A stretch of DNA of 59,595 nt from Mesorhizobium norvegicum (lineage in GTDB: Bacteria > Pseudomonadota > Alphaproteobacteria > Rhizobiales > Rhizobiaceae). The notes under the pieces are model-generated. The model was not told the origin of the DNA. It saw only the letters and a program-made list of their open reading frames with translations, and searched no databases. Location of the stretch: assembly GCF_004919685.1 (NCBI RefSeq), contig NZ_SMYZ01000063.1:1-59595 (forward strand), given 5' to 3'. This document shows positions 45,240 through 54,344 of this stretch, piece by piece; position 1 is the first letter of the stretch, and each line of letters starts with the position of its first letter. A program made the translations under genes and the position numbers.

Positions 45240-45290
45240 GGCGGTGTTTCCACGATCCATGCTGTAACGATAAAAGGTCGAGGGCTACCG

Positions 45291-46568
45291 ATGGCCAATC
45301 TGAACGATCACATGGGCAGGCCGATCGTCGCCGTCACCGGCATCGGCGTGGTGACCTCGCTTGGCGTCGGCAAGGCAGACAATTGGGCGGCGCTGACTTC
45401 GGGCAAGTCGGGTATTCACCCGATCACCCGCTTTCCCATCGATCAACTGAACACCCGCATCTCCGGCATGGTCGATTTCCTGCCGTCGAGTTCGAAAGGA
45501 GCCAGCCCACTCACCTATGAGCTAGCCGAGCTTGCCGGCCTCGAAGCGGTGACCGAAGCCGGTCTTGATTCCAGCGATTTCGGCGGACCGCTCTTCCTCG
45601 CATCGCCGCCGGTCGAACTCGACTGGGCCGAGCGCTTCTCGCTCTACAACTCTGACAAGGACAAGGATGACACCGCCGCCGAAAGACTGCTTCGGGTCGC
45701 GCGTAGCTTGAAAGAGCTGGATATTTTCGAGACCACCCAGTTCGGTTCGATCGCCGACCGGCTTGCCGACCGCCTTGGCACGCGTGGTCTGCCGATCACG
45801 CTGTCGACGGCTTGCGCTTCAGGTGCCACCGCGATCCAGCTCGGTGTCGAGGCGATCCGACGCGGCGAATGCGACCGCGCGCTATCGATCGGCGCGGACG
45901 GTTCGGCGACCGCCGAGGCATTGATCCGTTTCTCATTGCTTTCGGCGCTCTCCACGCACAACGACATTCCCGAAAAGGCATCGAAGCCCTTCTCCAGGGA
46001 TCGCGACGGCTTCGTGTTGGCCGAGGGATCCGGGGCGCTGGTGTTGGAATCGCTTGAGACGGCATTGGCTCGCGGCGCGACTATTCTCGGCGTCCTGGGC
46101 GGTTGCGGCGAGAAAGCCGACGACTTCCACCGCACCCGCTCGAAGCCGGACGCTTCGCCGGCCATCGCCGCTGTTCGCGCCGCCCTCGCCGATGCCGGCC
46201 TGAGTGAAGACGAGATCGACTATGTCAACGCCCACGGCACGTCGACTCCGGAGAACGACAAGATGGAACATCTGGCGCTGTCGACCGTGTTCGGCGAACG
46301 GATCGGCTCGATGCCGGTCTCGTCGAACAAGTCGATGATTGGCCACACGCTGTCGGCGGCAGGCGCGGTCGAGGCGGCGTTTTCGCTGATGACGATGCGC
46401 GAAAGCGTCATTCCGCCGACCATCAACTATGACAATCCCGACCCCGCGATCGTGCTCGACGTGGTGCCGAACAAGAAGCGCAATGCCGAGGTCCGCACCG
46501 TTCTGTCGAACTCCTTCGGCTTCGGCGGCCAGAACACTTGCCTTGTCATGGCGCGGGAACCGGTCTAA
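45291..46568 (+). CDS. fabF1XL: Beta-ketoacyl-ACP synthase II FabF1XL
   Basis: A 425-residue KAS II enzyme with the full catalytic set: Cys175 in LSTACASGATAIQ, His in NAHGTSTPENDKMEH, and His in NKSMIGHTLSAAGAVEA. It extends acyl chains on AcpXL towards C28. It probably pairs with the Cys-less FabF2XL encoded just upstream. The start at 45291 (MANLNDHMG) is good. An Adh2XL-type dehydrogenase gene follows 36 bases after its stop. Confidence 0.93.
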   Translation: MANLNDHMGRPIVAVTGIGVVTSLGVGKADNWAALTSGKSGIHPITRFPIDQLNTRISGMVDFLPSSSKGASPLTYELAELAGLEAVTEAGLDSSDFGGPLFLASPPVELDWAERFSLYNSDKDKDDTAAERLLRVARSLKELDIFETTQFGSIADRLADRLGTRGLPITLSTACASGATAIQLGVEAIRRGECDRALSIGADGSATAEALIRFSLLSALSTHNDIPEKASKPFSRDRDGFVLAEGSGALVLESLETALARGATILGVLGGCGEKADDFHRTRSKPDASPAIAAVRAALADAGLSEDEIDYVNAHGTSTPENDKMEHLALSTVFGERIGSMPVSSNKSMIGHTLSAAGAVEAAFSLMTMRESVIPPTINYDNPDPAIVLDVVPNKKRNAEVRTVLSNSFGFGGQNTCLVMAREPV

Positions 46569-46604
46569 GCGACCTTTTTCAGCCAGACTGAACCGACAGG
46601 CCCC

Positions 46605-47633
46605 ATGCGCGCATTGCAACTTATAGAGGACCGCCGTCTTGAGACGGTGGACCTGCCGCCTCCCCCACCGCCGGCACTCGGCGAAGTCACGCTGCGCATC
46701 AAGGCAGTGGCGCTGAACCACATCGACGTATGGGGCTGGCGCGGCATGGCTTTCGCCAAGCGCAAGCTGCCGCTGGTCGTCGGCGCCGAAGCCTCCGGCG
46801 AGGTCGAGGCGGTCGGCCCCGGCGTTTCCAGCCTCCTGCCCGGACAATTGGTGTCGATCTACGGCGCGCGCACCTGCGGCCTTTGCCGCGCCTGCCGCGA
46901 AGGCCGCGACAATCTCTGCGAACATGTTTCGGGCGTTCACGGCTTCCATCTCGACGGCTTCGCGCAGGAAAAGATCAACCTGCCGGCCCGCCTGCTGGTC
47001 CCTGCCCCACCCGGCGTGACCGACATCGGTGCGGCGGTGGCGCCCGTCACCTTCGGCACGGTCGAGCACATGCTGTTCGACAACGCCAGGCTGCAGCCCG
47101 GCGAGACCATCCTCATCCATGCCGGCGGATCCGGCATCGGCTCGGCGGCCATCCAGCTGGCCAAGCGGATGGGCTGCACCATCATCACCACCGTCGGCTC
47201 CAACGACAAGATCGACAAGGCCAAGGCGCTCGGCGCCGACCATGTCATCAACTATCGCGACGACCGTTTCGAGGGCGTCGTGCGCAAGCTGACCAAGAAG
47301 AAGGGCGTCGATGTCGTCTTCGAACATGTCGGCGCCGACACTTTTGCCGCCTCGATGCTGTGCCTGAAGCGTGGCGGCCGCCTGGTGACCTGCGGTTCGA
47401 CTTCCGGCGTGTCGACGCAGATCAACCTGATGCAGCTGTTCCAGCAGCAACTGAAACTGCTCGGTTCCTTCGGCTGCCGCATGGAGAACATGGCCAACGC
47501 CATGCAGAAAATGGCGGCGGGACAGGTCTCACCTGTCATCGACACCGAAGTCGACTTCGACGGTATCGATGCCGCGCTGAAGCGCATGGAAGGCCGCGAC
47601 GTTTTCGGCAAGATCATCTTGCGCGTCGGCTAG
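46605..47633 (+). CDS. adh2XL: Zinc-binding dehydrogenase/reductase Adh2XL
   Basis: A 342-residue medium-chain dehydrogenase of the quinone-oxidoreductase/enoyl-reductase type, with a Rossmann motif HAGGSGIGSAAIQLAKRMG. A structural-zinc-like lobe, CGLCRACREGRDNLCEH, holds four cysteines. In the rhizobial acpXL cluster this gene is thought to reduce an intermediate of the very-long-chain acyl pathway. Its position between fabF1XL and lpxXL matches. An enoyl-reductase role is inferred, not shown. Confidence 0.9.
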   Translation: MRALQLIEDRRLETVDLPPPPPPALGEVTLRIKAVALNHIDVWGWRGMAFAKRKLPLVVGAEASGEVEAVGPGVSSLLPGQLVSIYGARTCGLCRACREGRDNLCEHVSGVHGFHLDGFAQEKINLPARLLVPAPPGVTDIGAAVAPVTFGTVEHMLFDNARLQPGETILIHAGGSGIGSAAIQLAKRMGCTIITTVGSNDKIDKAKALGADHVINYRDDRFEGVVRKLTKKKGVDVVFEHVGADTFAASMLCLKRGGRLVTCGSTSGVSTQINLMQLFQQQLKLLGSFGCRMENMANAMQKMAAGQVSPVIDTEVDFDGIDAALKRMEGRDVFGKIILRVG

Positions 47634-47637
47634 AGCC

Positions 47638-48636
47638 TTGACCTCTGTGTTCAAGAAGTTCCGCCGGGACCTCAAATTTCGTTACGGCAGGCAGCTGCGC
47701 CAGCTCAATTACTGGCTGGTGGCGCGCGCGGCGATGATGATCATCTCGGTTCTGCGTCTGTTGCCGGCCGACAGTGCGCTGAACTTCGCCGATCGCGTCG
47801 CGCGCCGCGTTGGCCCGTGGGTGGGGCGCCATCAGGTCGCCGTCGACAATCTGCGCAAGGCCTATCCCGAAAAGGGCGAAAGCGAAATCCAGGCGATCGC
47901 CTCTGACATGTGGGGCAACATGGCCCGCCTTGCCGCCGAATACATCTTTCTCGACGCCCTGTTCGACTACGATCCCGCGGCCAGCAAGCCAGGCCGCGTC
48001 GAGGTCAAGGGAATAGAGCATTTCGTCGAGATCGCAGGCGAACAGAAGCCGCATATTGTCTTCACCGGCCATCTCGGCAATTTCGAACTCTTGCCGGTGG
48101 CGGCGGCGACCTTCGGCATGAACATCACGGCGCTGTTTCGCCCGCCCAACAATCCCTATCTCGCCGACTACATCCTGTCGACGCGCCGCTCGACCATGGG
48201 CTCATTGCTGCCATCGATGGCCGGCGCCTCATTCGCGCTGGCAGGGGTTCTGGAAAATGGCGGCAACATCGGCATCCTTGTCGACCAGAAATTCTCCAAT
48301 GGACTGGATACGACATTCTTCGGCCGTCCCTGCCAGAGCAATCGGGTGCTGGCCACCCTTGCCCGTCACTACGACTGCGACGTTTATCCGGCGCGCTGCG
48401 TCAGGCTGCCAGGCAATCGCTTCCGGCTCGAGATCGAGGACAAGTTGACATTGCCGCGCACCACTGACGGCAGCGTCGATGTCCACGCCACCACCCAGCG
48501 TCTCAACGACGTGGTCGAACGCTGGGTACGCGAAGATCCCGGCCAGTGGATGTGGTTCCACAAAAGGTGGGAGATCGGCGGCGGGCGGAGAAGGGTCCGA
48601 CCGAAGCTCGCTCCGGCTGCAAACACTCAAGGCTAG
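47638..48636 (+). CDS. lpxXL: Lipid A C28 acyltransferase LpxXL (HtrB family)
   Basis: A 332-residue LpxL/HtrB-type lysophospholipid acyltransferase. The catalytic motif is FTGHLGNFELLPVAAATFG (H-x4-E), followed by FRPPNNPYLADYI and GGNIGILVDQKFSNG. It transfers the very-long hydroxylated fatty acid from AcpXL to lipid A at the inner membrane; one N-terminal hydrophobic segment fits. It starts with TTG at 47638, four bases after the adh2XL stop, so it is tightly coupled. Confidence 0.93.
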   Translation: MTSVFKKFRRDLKFRYGRQLRQLNYWLVARAAMMIISVLRLLPADSALNFADRVARRVGPWVGRHQVAVDNLRKAYPEKGESEIQAIASDMWGNMARLAAEYIFLDALFDYDPAASKPGRVEVKGIEHFVEIAGEQKPHIVFTGHLGNFELLPVAAATFGMNITALFRPPNNPYLADYILSTRRSTMGSLLPSMAGASFALAGVLENGGNIGILVDQKFSNGLDTTFFGRPCQSNRVLATLARHYDCDVYPARCVRLPGNRFRLEIEDKLTLPRTTDGSVDVHATTQRLNDVVERWVREDPGQWMWFHKRWEIGGGRRRVRPKLAPAANTQG

Positions 48637-48700
48637 CCGCTGGCGAGGACGTTGGTCCCGCACCAGCAGATGACGCCAGCATCGGCGAACCGGAATCGCG

Positions 48701-49129
48701 TCAGTTGGTGACGACAATCCGCGTGTTGCCGAACCCCACTTCCCGCACCATCGAATAAAACGCTGCGGCATTGGCGGTGTGCAGCCGCACGCAGCCATGC
48801 GATGCCGGGCGGCCGAGCTGCCTGACGGCGCCGGTTCCGTGGATGGCATAGCCGCCATGGAAGAACACGGAATAGGGCATCGGCGACATGTCGTATTTGC
48901 GCGAATACCACATCCGGGCCGTGCGCTGCGGCCGATAGGTGCCGCGCGGCGTGTAATAGCCGCTGCGGGCCGTGGAGACACTCCACCGGTAAACCGACAG
49001 GCCATATCTTACCGTCATCGTCTGCGACGACACGTCTATGTTTGCAACGAGGCTGGCTGCCCAGCCCTGCCCCGAAGCACCGAACAGCATCGCGACAAAC
49101 ACCGCTGCCATGAGAACTGTCTTTTTCAT
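48701..49129 (-). CDS. L,D-transpeptidase (YkuD/ErfK family)
   Basis: A 142-residue periplasmic enzyme with a signal peptide (cleavage near GWA-AS) and a YkuD catalytic domain. The active-site motif HGTG then SHGCVRL places the nucleophile at Cys113. It makes 3-3 cross-links in peptidoglycan or attaches proteins to it. It is short, essentially a bare catalytic domain, which is common in rhizobia. It converges on lpxXL. Confidence 0.93.
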   Translation of the reverse strand: MKKTVLMAAVFVAMLFGASGQGWAASLVANIDVSSQTMTVRYGLSVYRWSVSTARSGYYTPRGTYRPQRTARMWYSRKYDMSPMPYSVFFHGGYAIHGTGAVRQLGRPASHGCVRLHTANAAAFYSMVREVGFGNTRIVVTN

Positions 49130-49351
49130 GTGATCAAACCCCTTTGATTGCCCCTTACTTGCCTGCCATCACGTTGTTTTTCATCTTTTTAATGGCAGGT
49201 GAATGAGGTAACACACACTCCTTGACCAATTCGCCAATCCAAAGCAGCGAATTTGAACGATTTCCCGCGATAGTTGCCGCAACGACACGCCGCACGGGCC
49301 TGATCACCAGCGGGCTTGCAAAACCAAGTCGATCGCTGCTCAACTCCGTGC

Positions 49352-50632
49352 ATGAACGAGCGACTCCTCCAGGCAATCGATGACAGGCGCGACGATGTCG
49401 TCGCGCTGACCGCCGAGCTGATCCGTTTTCCGACTGTCAATCCACCCGGCGAGGCCTACCGGCCATGCGCCGAATATCTCGGCGCGCGGCTGAGGAAGAG
49501 CGGTTTCGAGACCGAATTCATCCGCGCCGAAGGCACGCCCGGCGACACCGACCGCTACCCGCGCGTCAATGTCGTTGCCCGTTTCGACGGCAGGTCATCA
49601 GGCGCCTGTGTCCACTTCAACTCGCATATCGACGTGGTCGAAGCCGGCGACGGCTGGACCGTCGATCCCTTTGCCGGCATCGTCAGGGACGGCAAGGTCT
49701 ATGGCCGCGGCGCCTGCGACATGAAGGGCGGTCTTGCCGCCTCGATCATCGCCGCCGAAGCCTTCCTGGAAGTGTTTCCCGACTTTCCCGGCGCCATCGA
49801 AATATCCGGCACCGTCGACGAGGAGTCCGGCGGCTTCGGCGGCGTCGCCCATCTGGCCAGGCTCGGCTACTTCTCAAAACCCAGGGTCGACCACGTCATC
49901 ATTCCCGAGCCGCTGAACAAGGACCGCATCTGCCTCGGTCATCGTGGCGTCTGGTGGGCGGAGATCGAGACCAAGGGCGAGATCGCGCACGGCTCGATGC
50001 CGTTTCTCGGCGACAATGCGGTACGCCACATGGGCGCCGTGCTCAGGGCATTCGAGGACGAACTGTTCCCCGCACTCGATCGCAAGATGACGCGCATGCC
50101 GGTCGTGCCCGAAGGAGCAAAACGCTCGACCATGAACATCAATTCGATCCATGGCGGCCAGACCGAGGATTTCCGGCCCGGCCTGCCCTCGCCCAACGTG
50201 CCCGATTCCTGCCGGCTGACCATCGACCGCCGTTTCCTGCTCGAGGAAGATCTCGACACCGTCAAAGGTGAAGTGACCGGCATTCTCGACCGGTTGAAGC
50301 GCGAGCGGAACAAATTCGACTATGAAATCCGTGACCTGATGGAGGTCCTGCCACTGATGACCGAGCGCGACGCGCCGGTGGTCAAGGCGGTTGCGCAAGG
50401 CATCATGGCGATCTTCGACCGCGAACCCGACTACGTCATTTCGCCGGGCACCTACGACCAGAAGCACATTGCCCGCATCGGCCATATCTATGATTGCATC
50501 GCCTATGGGCCTGGCATTCTCGACCTTGCCCACCGGCCGGACGAATGGGTCGGGATATCGGACATGGTGGAATCGGCAAAGGTGATGGCGATCGGGCTCA
50601 ACGTGCTGCTGCGCGGCACGGCCGCGGGATAA
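49352..50632 (+). CDS. M20 family deacylase/peptidase (ArgE/DapE-like)
   Basis: A 426-residue zinc hydrolase. Metal ligands are in HFNSHIDVVEAGDGW and GRGACDMKGG; the catalytic Glu region is TVDEESGGFGG, and a further His is in YDQKHIARIGHIYD. A dimerisation insert lies near residues 200-320. The family cleaves N-acyl amino acids or small peptides. The genes that follow encode a complete dipeptide-type ABC importer, so the enzyme probably hydrolyses what that system brings in. The start at 49352 (MNERLLQ) is preferred over 49316. Confidence 0.9.
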   Translation: MNERLLQAIDDRRDDVVALTAELIRFPTVNPPGEAYRPCAEYLGARLRKSGFETEFIRAEGTPGDTDRYPRVNVVARFDGRSSGACVHFNSHIDVVEAGDGWTVDPFAGIVRDGKVYGRGACDMKGGLAASIIAAEAFLEVFPDFPGAIEISGTVDEESGGFGGVAHLARLGYFSKPRVDHVIIPEPLNKDRICLGHRGVWWAEIETKGEIAHGSMPFLGDNAVRHMGAVLRAFEDELFPALDRKMTRMPVVPEGAKRSTMNINSIHGGQTEDFRPGLPSPNVPDSCRLTIDRRFLLEEDLDTVKGEVTGILDRLKRERNKFDYEIRDLMEVLPLMTERDAPVVKAVAQGIMAIFDREPDYVISPGTYDQKHIARIGHIYDCIAYGPGILDLAHRPDEWVGISDMVESAKVMAIGLNVLLRGTAAG

Positions 50633-50795
50633 GGCGCGCACGGCGACAAGCTTCGACCTGCTGATGAGGCCGCCAGGACAAAAACATTCCCGGCCACGCC
50701 AACGGGCAGAACGAAACGCAATTTACTCCGCGGCGAAATCACGCTTCTATCGCCCGGGTTTGAGCACGTGTCTGAAACGCATGGGGAGTTGCACG

Positions 50796-52274
50796 ATGAA
50801 ATTGTGGAAAACCATCCTGGCCGCTGCAATGCTGTCACTGGCCGCCAGCACCTCCGCGTTTGCCGCGCGAACCGACCTAGTCATCGGCATTCCCCTCGAA
50901 CCGCCCCATCTCGATCCGACCGCCGGTGCCGCCGCGGCGATCGACGAGGTTCTCTACGCCAATGTGTTCGAGGGCCTGACGCGCATCGGGCCGAATGGCG
51001 AGGTGCTGCCGGATCTAGCCGAAAGCTGGACCATTTCCGATGACGGCAAGGTCTACACTTTCAAGCTGCACACCGGCGTGAAATTCCACGACAGCACCGA
51101 TTTCAACGCGGACGACGTGAAATTCTCGCTCGATCGCGCCCGCGCCGACAATTCGGTCAATGCGCAGAAGGGCCTGTTCGCCGCCATCGACAAGGTCGAC
51201 GTTGTCGACCCGGCAACGGTCAAGGTGACGCTGAAGAACCCGCAAGGGTCCTTCCTCTACAATATGGGCTGGGGCGACGCGGTGATCGTGGCGCCTGAAT
51301 CGGCCGAGACCAACAAGGAGAAACCGATCGGCACCGGCCCGTTCAAATTCCAGAGCTGGGCCAAGGGATCGTCGATCACCCTGGTCAAATCGGACACTTA
51401 CTGGGGCACACCTGCGTCTCTCGACAAGGCCGAATTCCGCATCGTTCCGGATGCCGCGGCCGCCGTGCCGGCGCTGCTCTCCGGCGACATCCAGGCCTTT
51501 CCCTTCTTTGATCCCGACAGCGTCGCGCAGGTCAAGGACGACCCGCGCTTCAAGGTGGTGATCGGCTCGACCGAGGGCGAGACCATCCTGTCAATCAACA
51601 ACAAGAAGCCACCCTTCGACAAGCTGCAGGTGAGACAGGCGATCTCCTACGCACTCGACCGCAAGGCGATCATCGACGGCGCTTCGGCCGGCCTTGGCCA
51701 GCCGATCGGCTCGCACATGTCACCGGCCAACAAGGACTATGTCGACCTCACCGGCCGCTATCCGCATGATGTCGCCAAGGCCAAGGAATTGCTGAAGGAA
51801 GCAGGGCTGGAGAAAGGCTTCAAGGCGACGCTGAAACTGCCGCCGCCCGGCTATGCCAGGCTGGGCGGCGAAATCATCGCCTCGCAACTTCGCGACGTCG
51901 GCATCGATCTGGAAATCATTCCGGTCGAATGGGCACAGTGGCTGGATCAGGTGTTCACCAAGAAGGATTACGACCTGACCATCGTCTCCCACACCGAACC
52001 CAACGACATCGATATCTATTCGCGCAAGGATTATTACTTCAACTACGACAACCCGGCCTTCGACAAGGTGATCGCCGATCTCGGTGTCACCTCCGACGAA
52101 GCCAAGCGCAAGGAATTGCTGGGGCAGGCGCAGAAGATCCTGGCGGACGATGCCGTGGTCGGCTTCCTCTATGAACTGCCCAAGGTCGGCGTCTGGGACG
52201 CCAAGCTGCAAGGGCTCTGGGAAAACGCTCCGATCCAAGCCAATGACCTGACCAAGGTGAAGTGGTCGGATTGA
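50796..52274 (+). CDS. ABC transporter substrate-binding protein, family 5 (dipeptide/oligopeptide type)
   Basis: A 492-residue periplasmic binding protein with a signal peptide (cleavage after SAFA). The family-5 signature is ANVFEGLTRIGPNGEVLPDLAESWTISDDGKVYTFKLHTGVKFHDSTDF, with PIGTGPFKF and a typical C-terminus. It binds peptides or similar compounds and delivers them to the downstream permeases. The start at 50796 has a ggggag ribosome site. A palindromic repeat pair follows before the permease genes. Confidence 0.94.
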   Translation: MKLWKTILAAAMLSLAASTSAFAARTDLVIGIPLEPPHLDPTAGAAAAIDEVLYANVFEGLTRIGPNGEVLPDLAESWTISDDGKVYTFKLHTGVKFHDSTDFNADDVKFSLDRARADNSVNAQKGLFAAIDKVDVVDPATVKVTLKNPQGSFLYNMGWGDAVIVAPESAETNKEKPIGTGPFKFQSWAKGSSITLVKSDTYWGTPASLDKAEFRIVPDAAAAVPALLSGDIQAFPFFDPDSVAQVKDDPRFKVVIGSTEGETILSINNKKPPFDKLQVRQAISYALDRKAIIDGASAGLGQPIGSHMSPANKDYVDLTGRYPHDVAKAKELLKEAGLEKGFKATLKLPPPGYARLGGEIIASQLRDVGIDLEIIPVEWAQWLDQVFTKKDYDLTIVSHTEPNDIDIYSRKDYYFNYDNPAFDKVIADLGVTSDEAKRKELLGQAQKILADDAVVGFLYELPKVGVWDAKLQGLWENAPIQANDLTKVKWSD

Positions 52275-52311
52275 AGACTCAGGCTGCCTGGCGGAACTTG
52301 CGCTCCGTCAC

Positions 52312-52469
52312 ACCCCCCTCTGCCCTGCCGGGCATCTCCCCCTCAAGGGGGGAGATTTTGCTCTCGCCGCTGCTTTCGCCAATCATCAGCGCTGTATTTG
52401 TGCCGCCGGCGCTGAAACTGCCAATCTCCCCCCTTGAGGGGGAGATGTCCGGCAGGACAGAGGGGGGCG
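52312..52469. repeat. Inverted palindromic repeat pair between binding-protein and permease genes
   Basis: The arms 52312-52358 and 52421-52469 are inverted variants of one unit (cccccctctg, cctgccgg, catctccccctcaagggggg). It is a relative of the repeat at 30382-30555. Such structures inside ABC operons can protect the upstream message and lower expression of the permeases; that role is inference. Confidence 0.75.
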
Positions 52470-52530
52470 CCGTAGAACGATACGCTCGCCCGATTCTTGA
52501 GACAGACAACGCAGCGGCTCTTTCATCCCG

Positions 52531-53478
52531 ATGACCGCCTACCTCCTCAAGCGCCTCGCCATTGCGCTCGCCACGCTGTTGCTGGCTTCCATGGTGGTGT
52601 TCGCCGTCCTGGAGATACTGCCCGGCGATCCGGCGCGGCTGATGCTGGGTATGAACGCCAGTGCCGATCAGGTCGAACTCTTGCGCAACCAGATGGGCCT
52701 CAACGCGCCGCTGGCTTGGCGCTATCTGCACTGGGCGGGCGGCCTGCTCAGCCTCGATTTCGGCCGCTCCTACACCTATTCGGTGCCGGTCATCGACCTG
52801 GTGCGCGAGCGGCTTGCCGTCTCGCTGCCGCTGGCGCTGATTGCGCTAGCGCTCTCCACCATCATCGCGATTCCGGTCGGCCTGTTTTCCGCCAGCCGGC
52901 GTGGACGGGCCGGCGACACGATTTCCATGGGCGCCGCACAGCTTGGCGTCGCCGTGCCCAATTTCTGGTTCGCGCTGATGCTGATCTATGTCTTCGCCGT
53001 CTGGCTGCGGCTGGTGCCTGCCGGCGGCTTTCCCGGCTGGAGTGCCGGCATCGGGCCTGCGCTGAAATCGCTGCTCTTGCCGGCAGTGGCGCTTGCCTTG
53101 CCGCAAGCCGCGATCCTGGCGCGCGTCACCCGCTCGGCGCTGATCGAGGTGCTGAACGAAGACTATATCCGCACTGCCCGCGCCAAAGGCCTGCCCTATC
53201 GCACTGTCTTGTGGCGGCATGCCCTGCGCAACGCCATGATCCCGGTACTGACCATTCTGGGCCTGCAGTTCGCCTTCCTGCTTGCCGGCACCATCATCAT
53301 CGAGAATGTCTTTTATCTGCCCGGCCTCGGCCGGCTGGTGTTCCAGGCGATCACCCAGCGCGACCTGATCGTTGTCGAAAGCGTCGTCATGCTGCTGGTC
53401 GCCGCCGTCATCGCCGTCAACCTCCTCGTCGACCTTTCCTATGCGGTCGTCGATCCGCGCCTGAGAAGCCGGCAATGA
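52531..53478 (+). CDS. ABC transporter permease, DppB type
   Basis: A 315-residue inner-membrane permease with six transmembrane segments. Family landmarks are LLKRLAIALATLLLASMVVFAVLEILPGDPAR at the N-terminus, the EAA loop EDYIRTARAKGLPYRTVLWRHALRNAMIPVLTILG, and ENVFYLPGLGRLVFQAITQRD. It forms the import channel with the next gene, whose ATG overlaps this stop (ATGA). Confidence 0.95.
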   Translation: MTAYLLKRLAIALATLLLASMVVFAVLEILPGDPARLMLGMNASADQVELLRNQMGLNAPLAWRYLHWAGGLLSLDFGRSYTYSVPVIDLVRERLAVSLPLALIALALSTIIAIPVGLFSASRRGRAGDTISMGAAQLGVAVPNFWFALMLIYVFAVWLRLVPAGGFPGWSAGIGPALKSLLLPAVALALPQAAILARVTRSALIEVLNEDYIRTARAKGLPYRTVLWRHALRNAMIPVLTILGLQFAFLLAGTIIIENVFYLPGLGRLVFQAITQRDLIVVESVVMLLVAAVIAVNLLVDLSYAVVDPRLRSRQ

Positions 53479-54344
53479 CACTGCACATAGACATCCCCGA
53501 AGAGACGCTCAGTAGCATCCTGGCCAAGGCATTCAGGAACACCGCCTTCGTTGCCGGTTTCGTCATCACCTTGCTGATCCTGGCAATGGCGATCGTCTCT
53601 TATGCGTGGACGCCCTACGACGTCACGAAACTGGTGATATCGGACAAGACGCAGGCACCCTCGCTGGCGCACTGGTTCGGTACCGACCATTTCGGCCGTG
53701 ACATCCTGTCGATGGTCATGGTCGGCGCCCGCAATTCGATTGCCGTTGCGCTGGTCGCGGTCGGCATCGGCATGGGGGTCGGCGTGCCGCTCGGCGCCTT
53801 TGCCGCGGCACGCGGCGGCCTCGTCGACGAGGCGCTGATGCGGCTGAACGACCTCGTCTTCGCCTTCCCCGCTTTGCTGTCGGCGATCATGATCACCGCC
53901 ATCTTCGGGCCGGGGGCGGTGAATGCCATCATCGCCATCGGCATCTTCAACATCCCGGTTTTTGCGCGTGTCGCCCGCGCCGGCGCGCTGGCGATCTGGC
54001 CGCGCGAGTTCATTCTAGCCGCGCGCGCCGCCGGCAAAAGCAGCACCCAGATATCAATCGAACATGTGCTGCCCAACATCGCCACGCTGCTCCTGGTGCA
54101 AGGCACCATCCAGTTCGCGCTGGGCATCCTGGCCGAGGCCGGGCTTTCCTATCTGGGCCTGGGCGCCCAGCCGCCAATGCCGAGTTGGGGCCGCATGCTG
54201 TTCGACGCGCAGACCCGCATGGTGGTGGCGCCATGGATGGCGATCTTTCCCGGCATGGCGATCGTTGTCGCCGTGCTGGGGCTGAACCTCCTGGGCGACG
54301 GCATCGCCGACATCCTCGATCCGAAATCGCGGCGGCAGCGATGA
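53475..54344 (+). CDS. ABC transporter permease, DppC type
   Basis: A 289-residue permease with the DppC pattern: an N-terminal segment, HWFGTDHFGRDILSMVMVGARNSI, EAA loop REFILAARAAGKSSTQISIEHVLPNI, and LSYLGLGAQPPMPSWGRML. It starts at ATG 53475, overlapping the DppB-type stop, and its own stop overlaps the ATG of the ATPase gene; the three are translationally coupled. A longer open frame from 52497 is an artefact of reading across the dppB-type gene in another frame. Confidence 0.95.
   Translation: MTLHIDIPEETLSSILAKAFRNTAFVAGFVITLLILAMAIVSYAWTPYDVTKLVISDKTQAPSLAHWFGTDHFGRDILSMVMVGARNSIAVALVAVGIGMGVGVPLGAFAAARGGLVDEALMRLNDLVFAFPALLSAIMITAIFGPGAVNAIIAIGIFNIPVFARVARAGALAIWPREFILAARAAGKSSTQISIEHVLPNIATLLLVQGTIQFALGILAEAGLSYLGLGAQPPMPSWGRMLFDAQTRMVVAPWMAIFPGMAIVVAVLGLNLLGDGIADILDPKSRRQR

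Noticed and set aside
52497..54344. Apparent 615-residue fusion ORF across the two permease genes
   Set aside because: Its first 320 residues are an out-of-frame reading of the DppB-type gene. The real DppC-type gene begins at 53475 with ATGA overlap.
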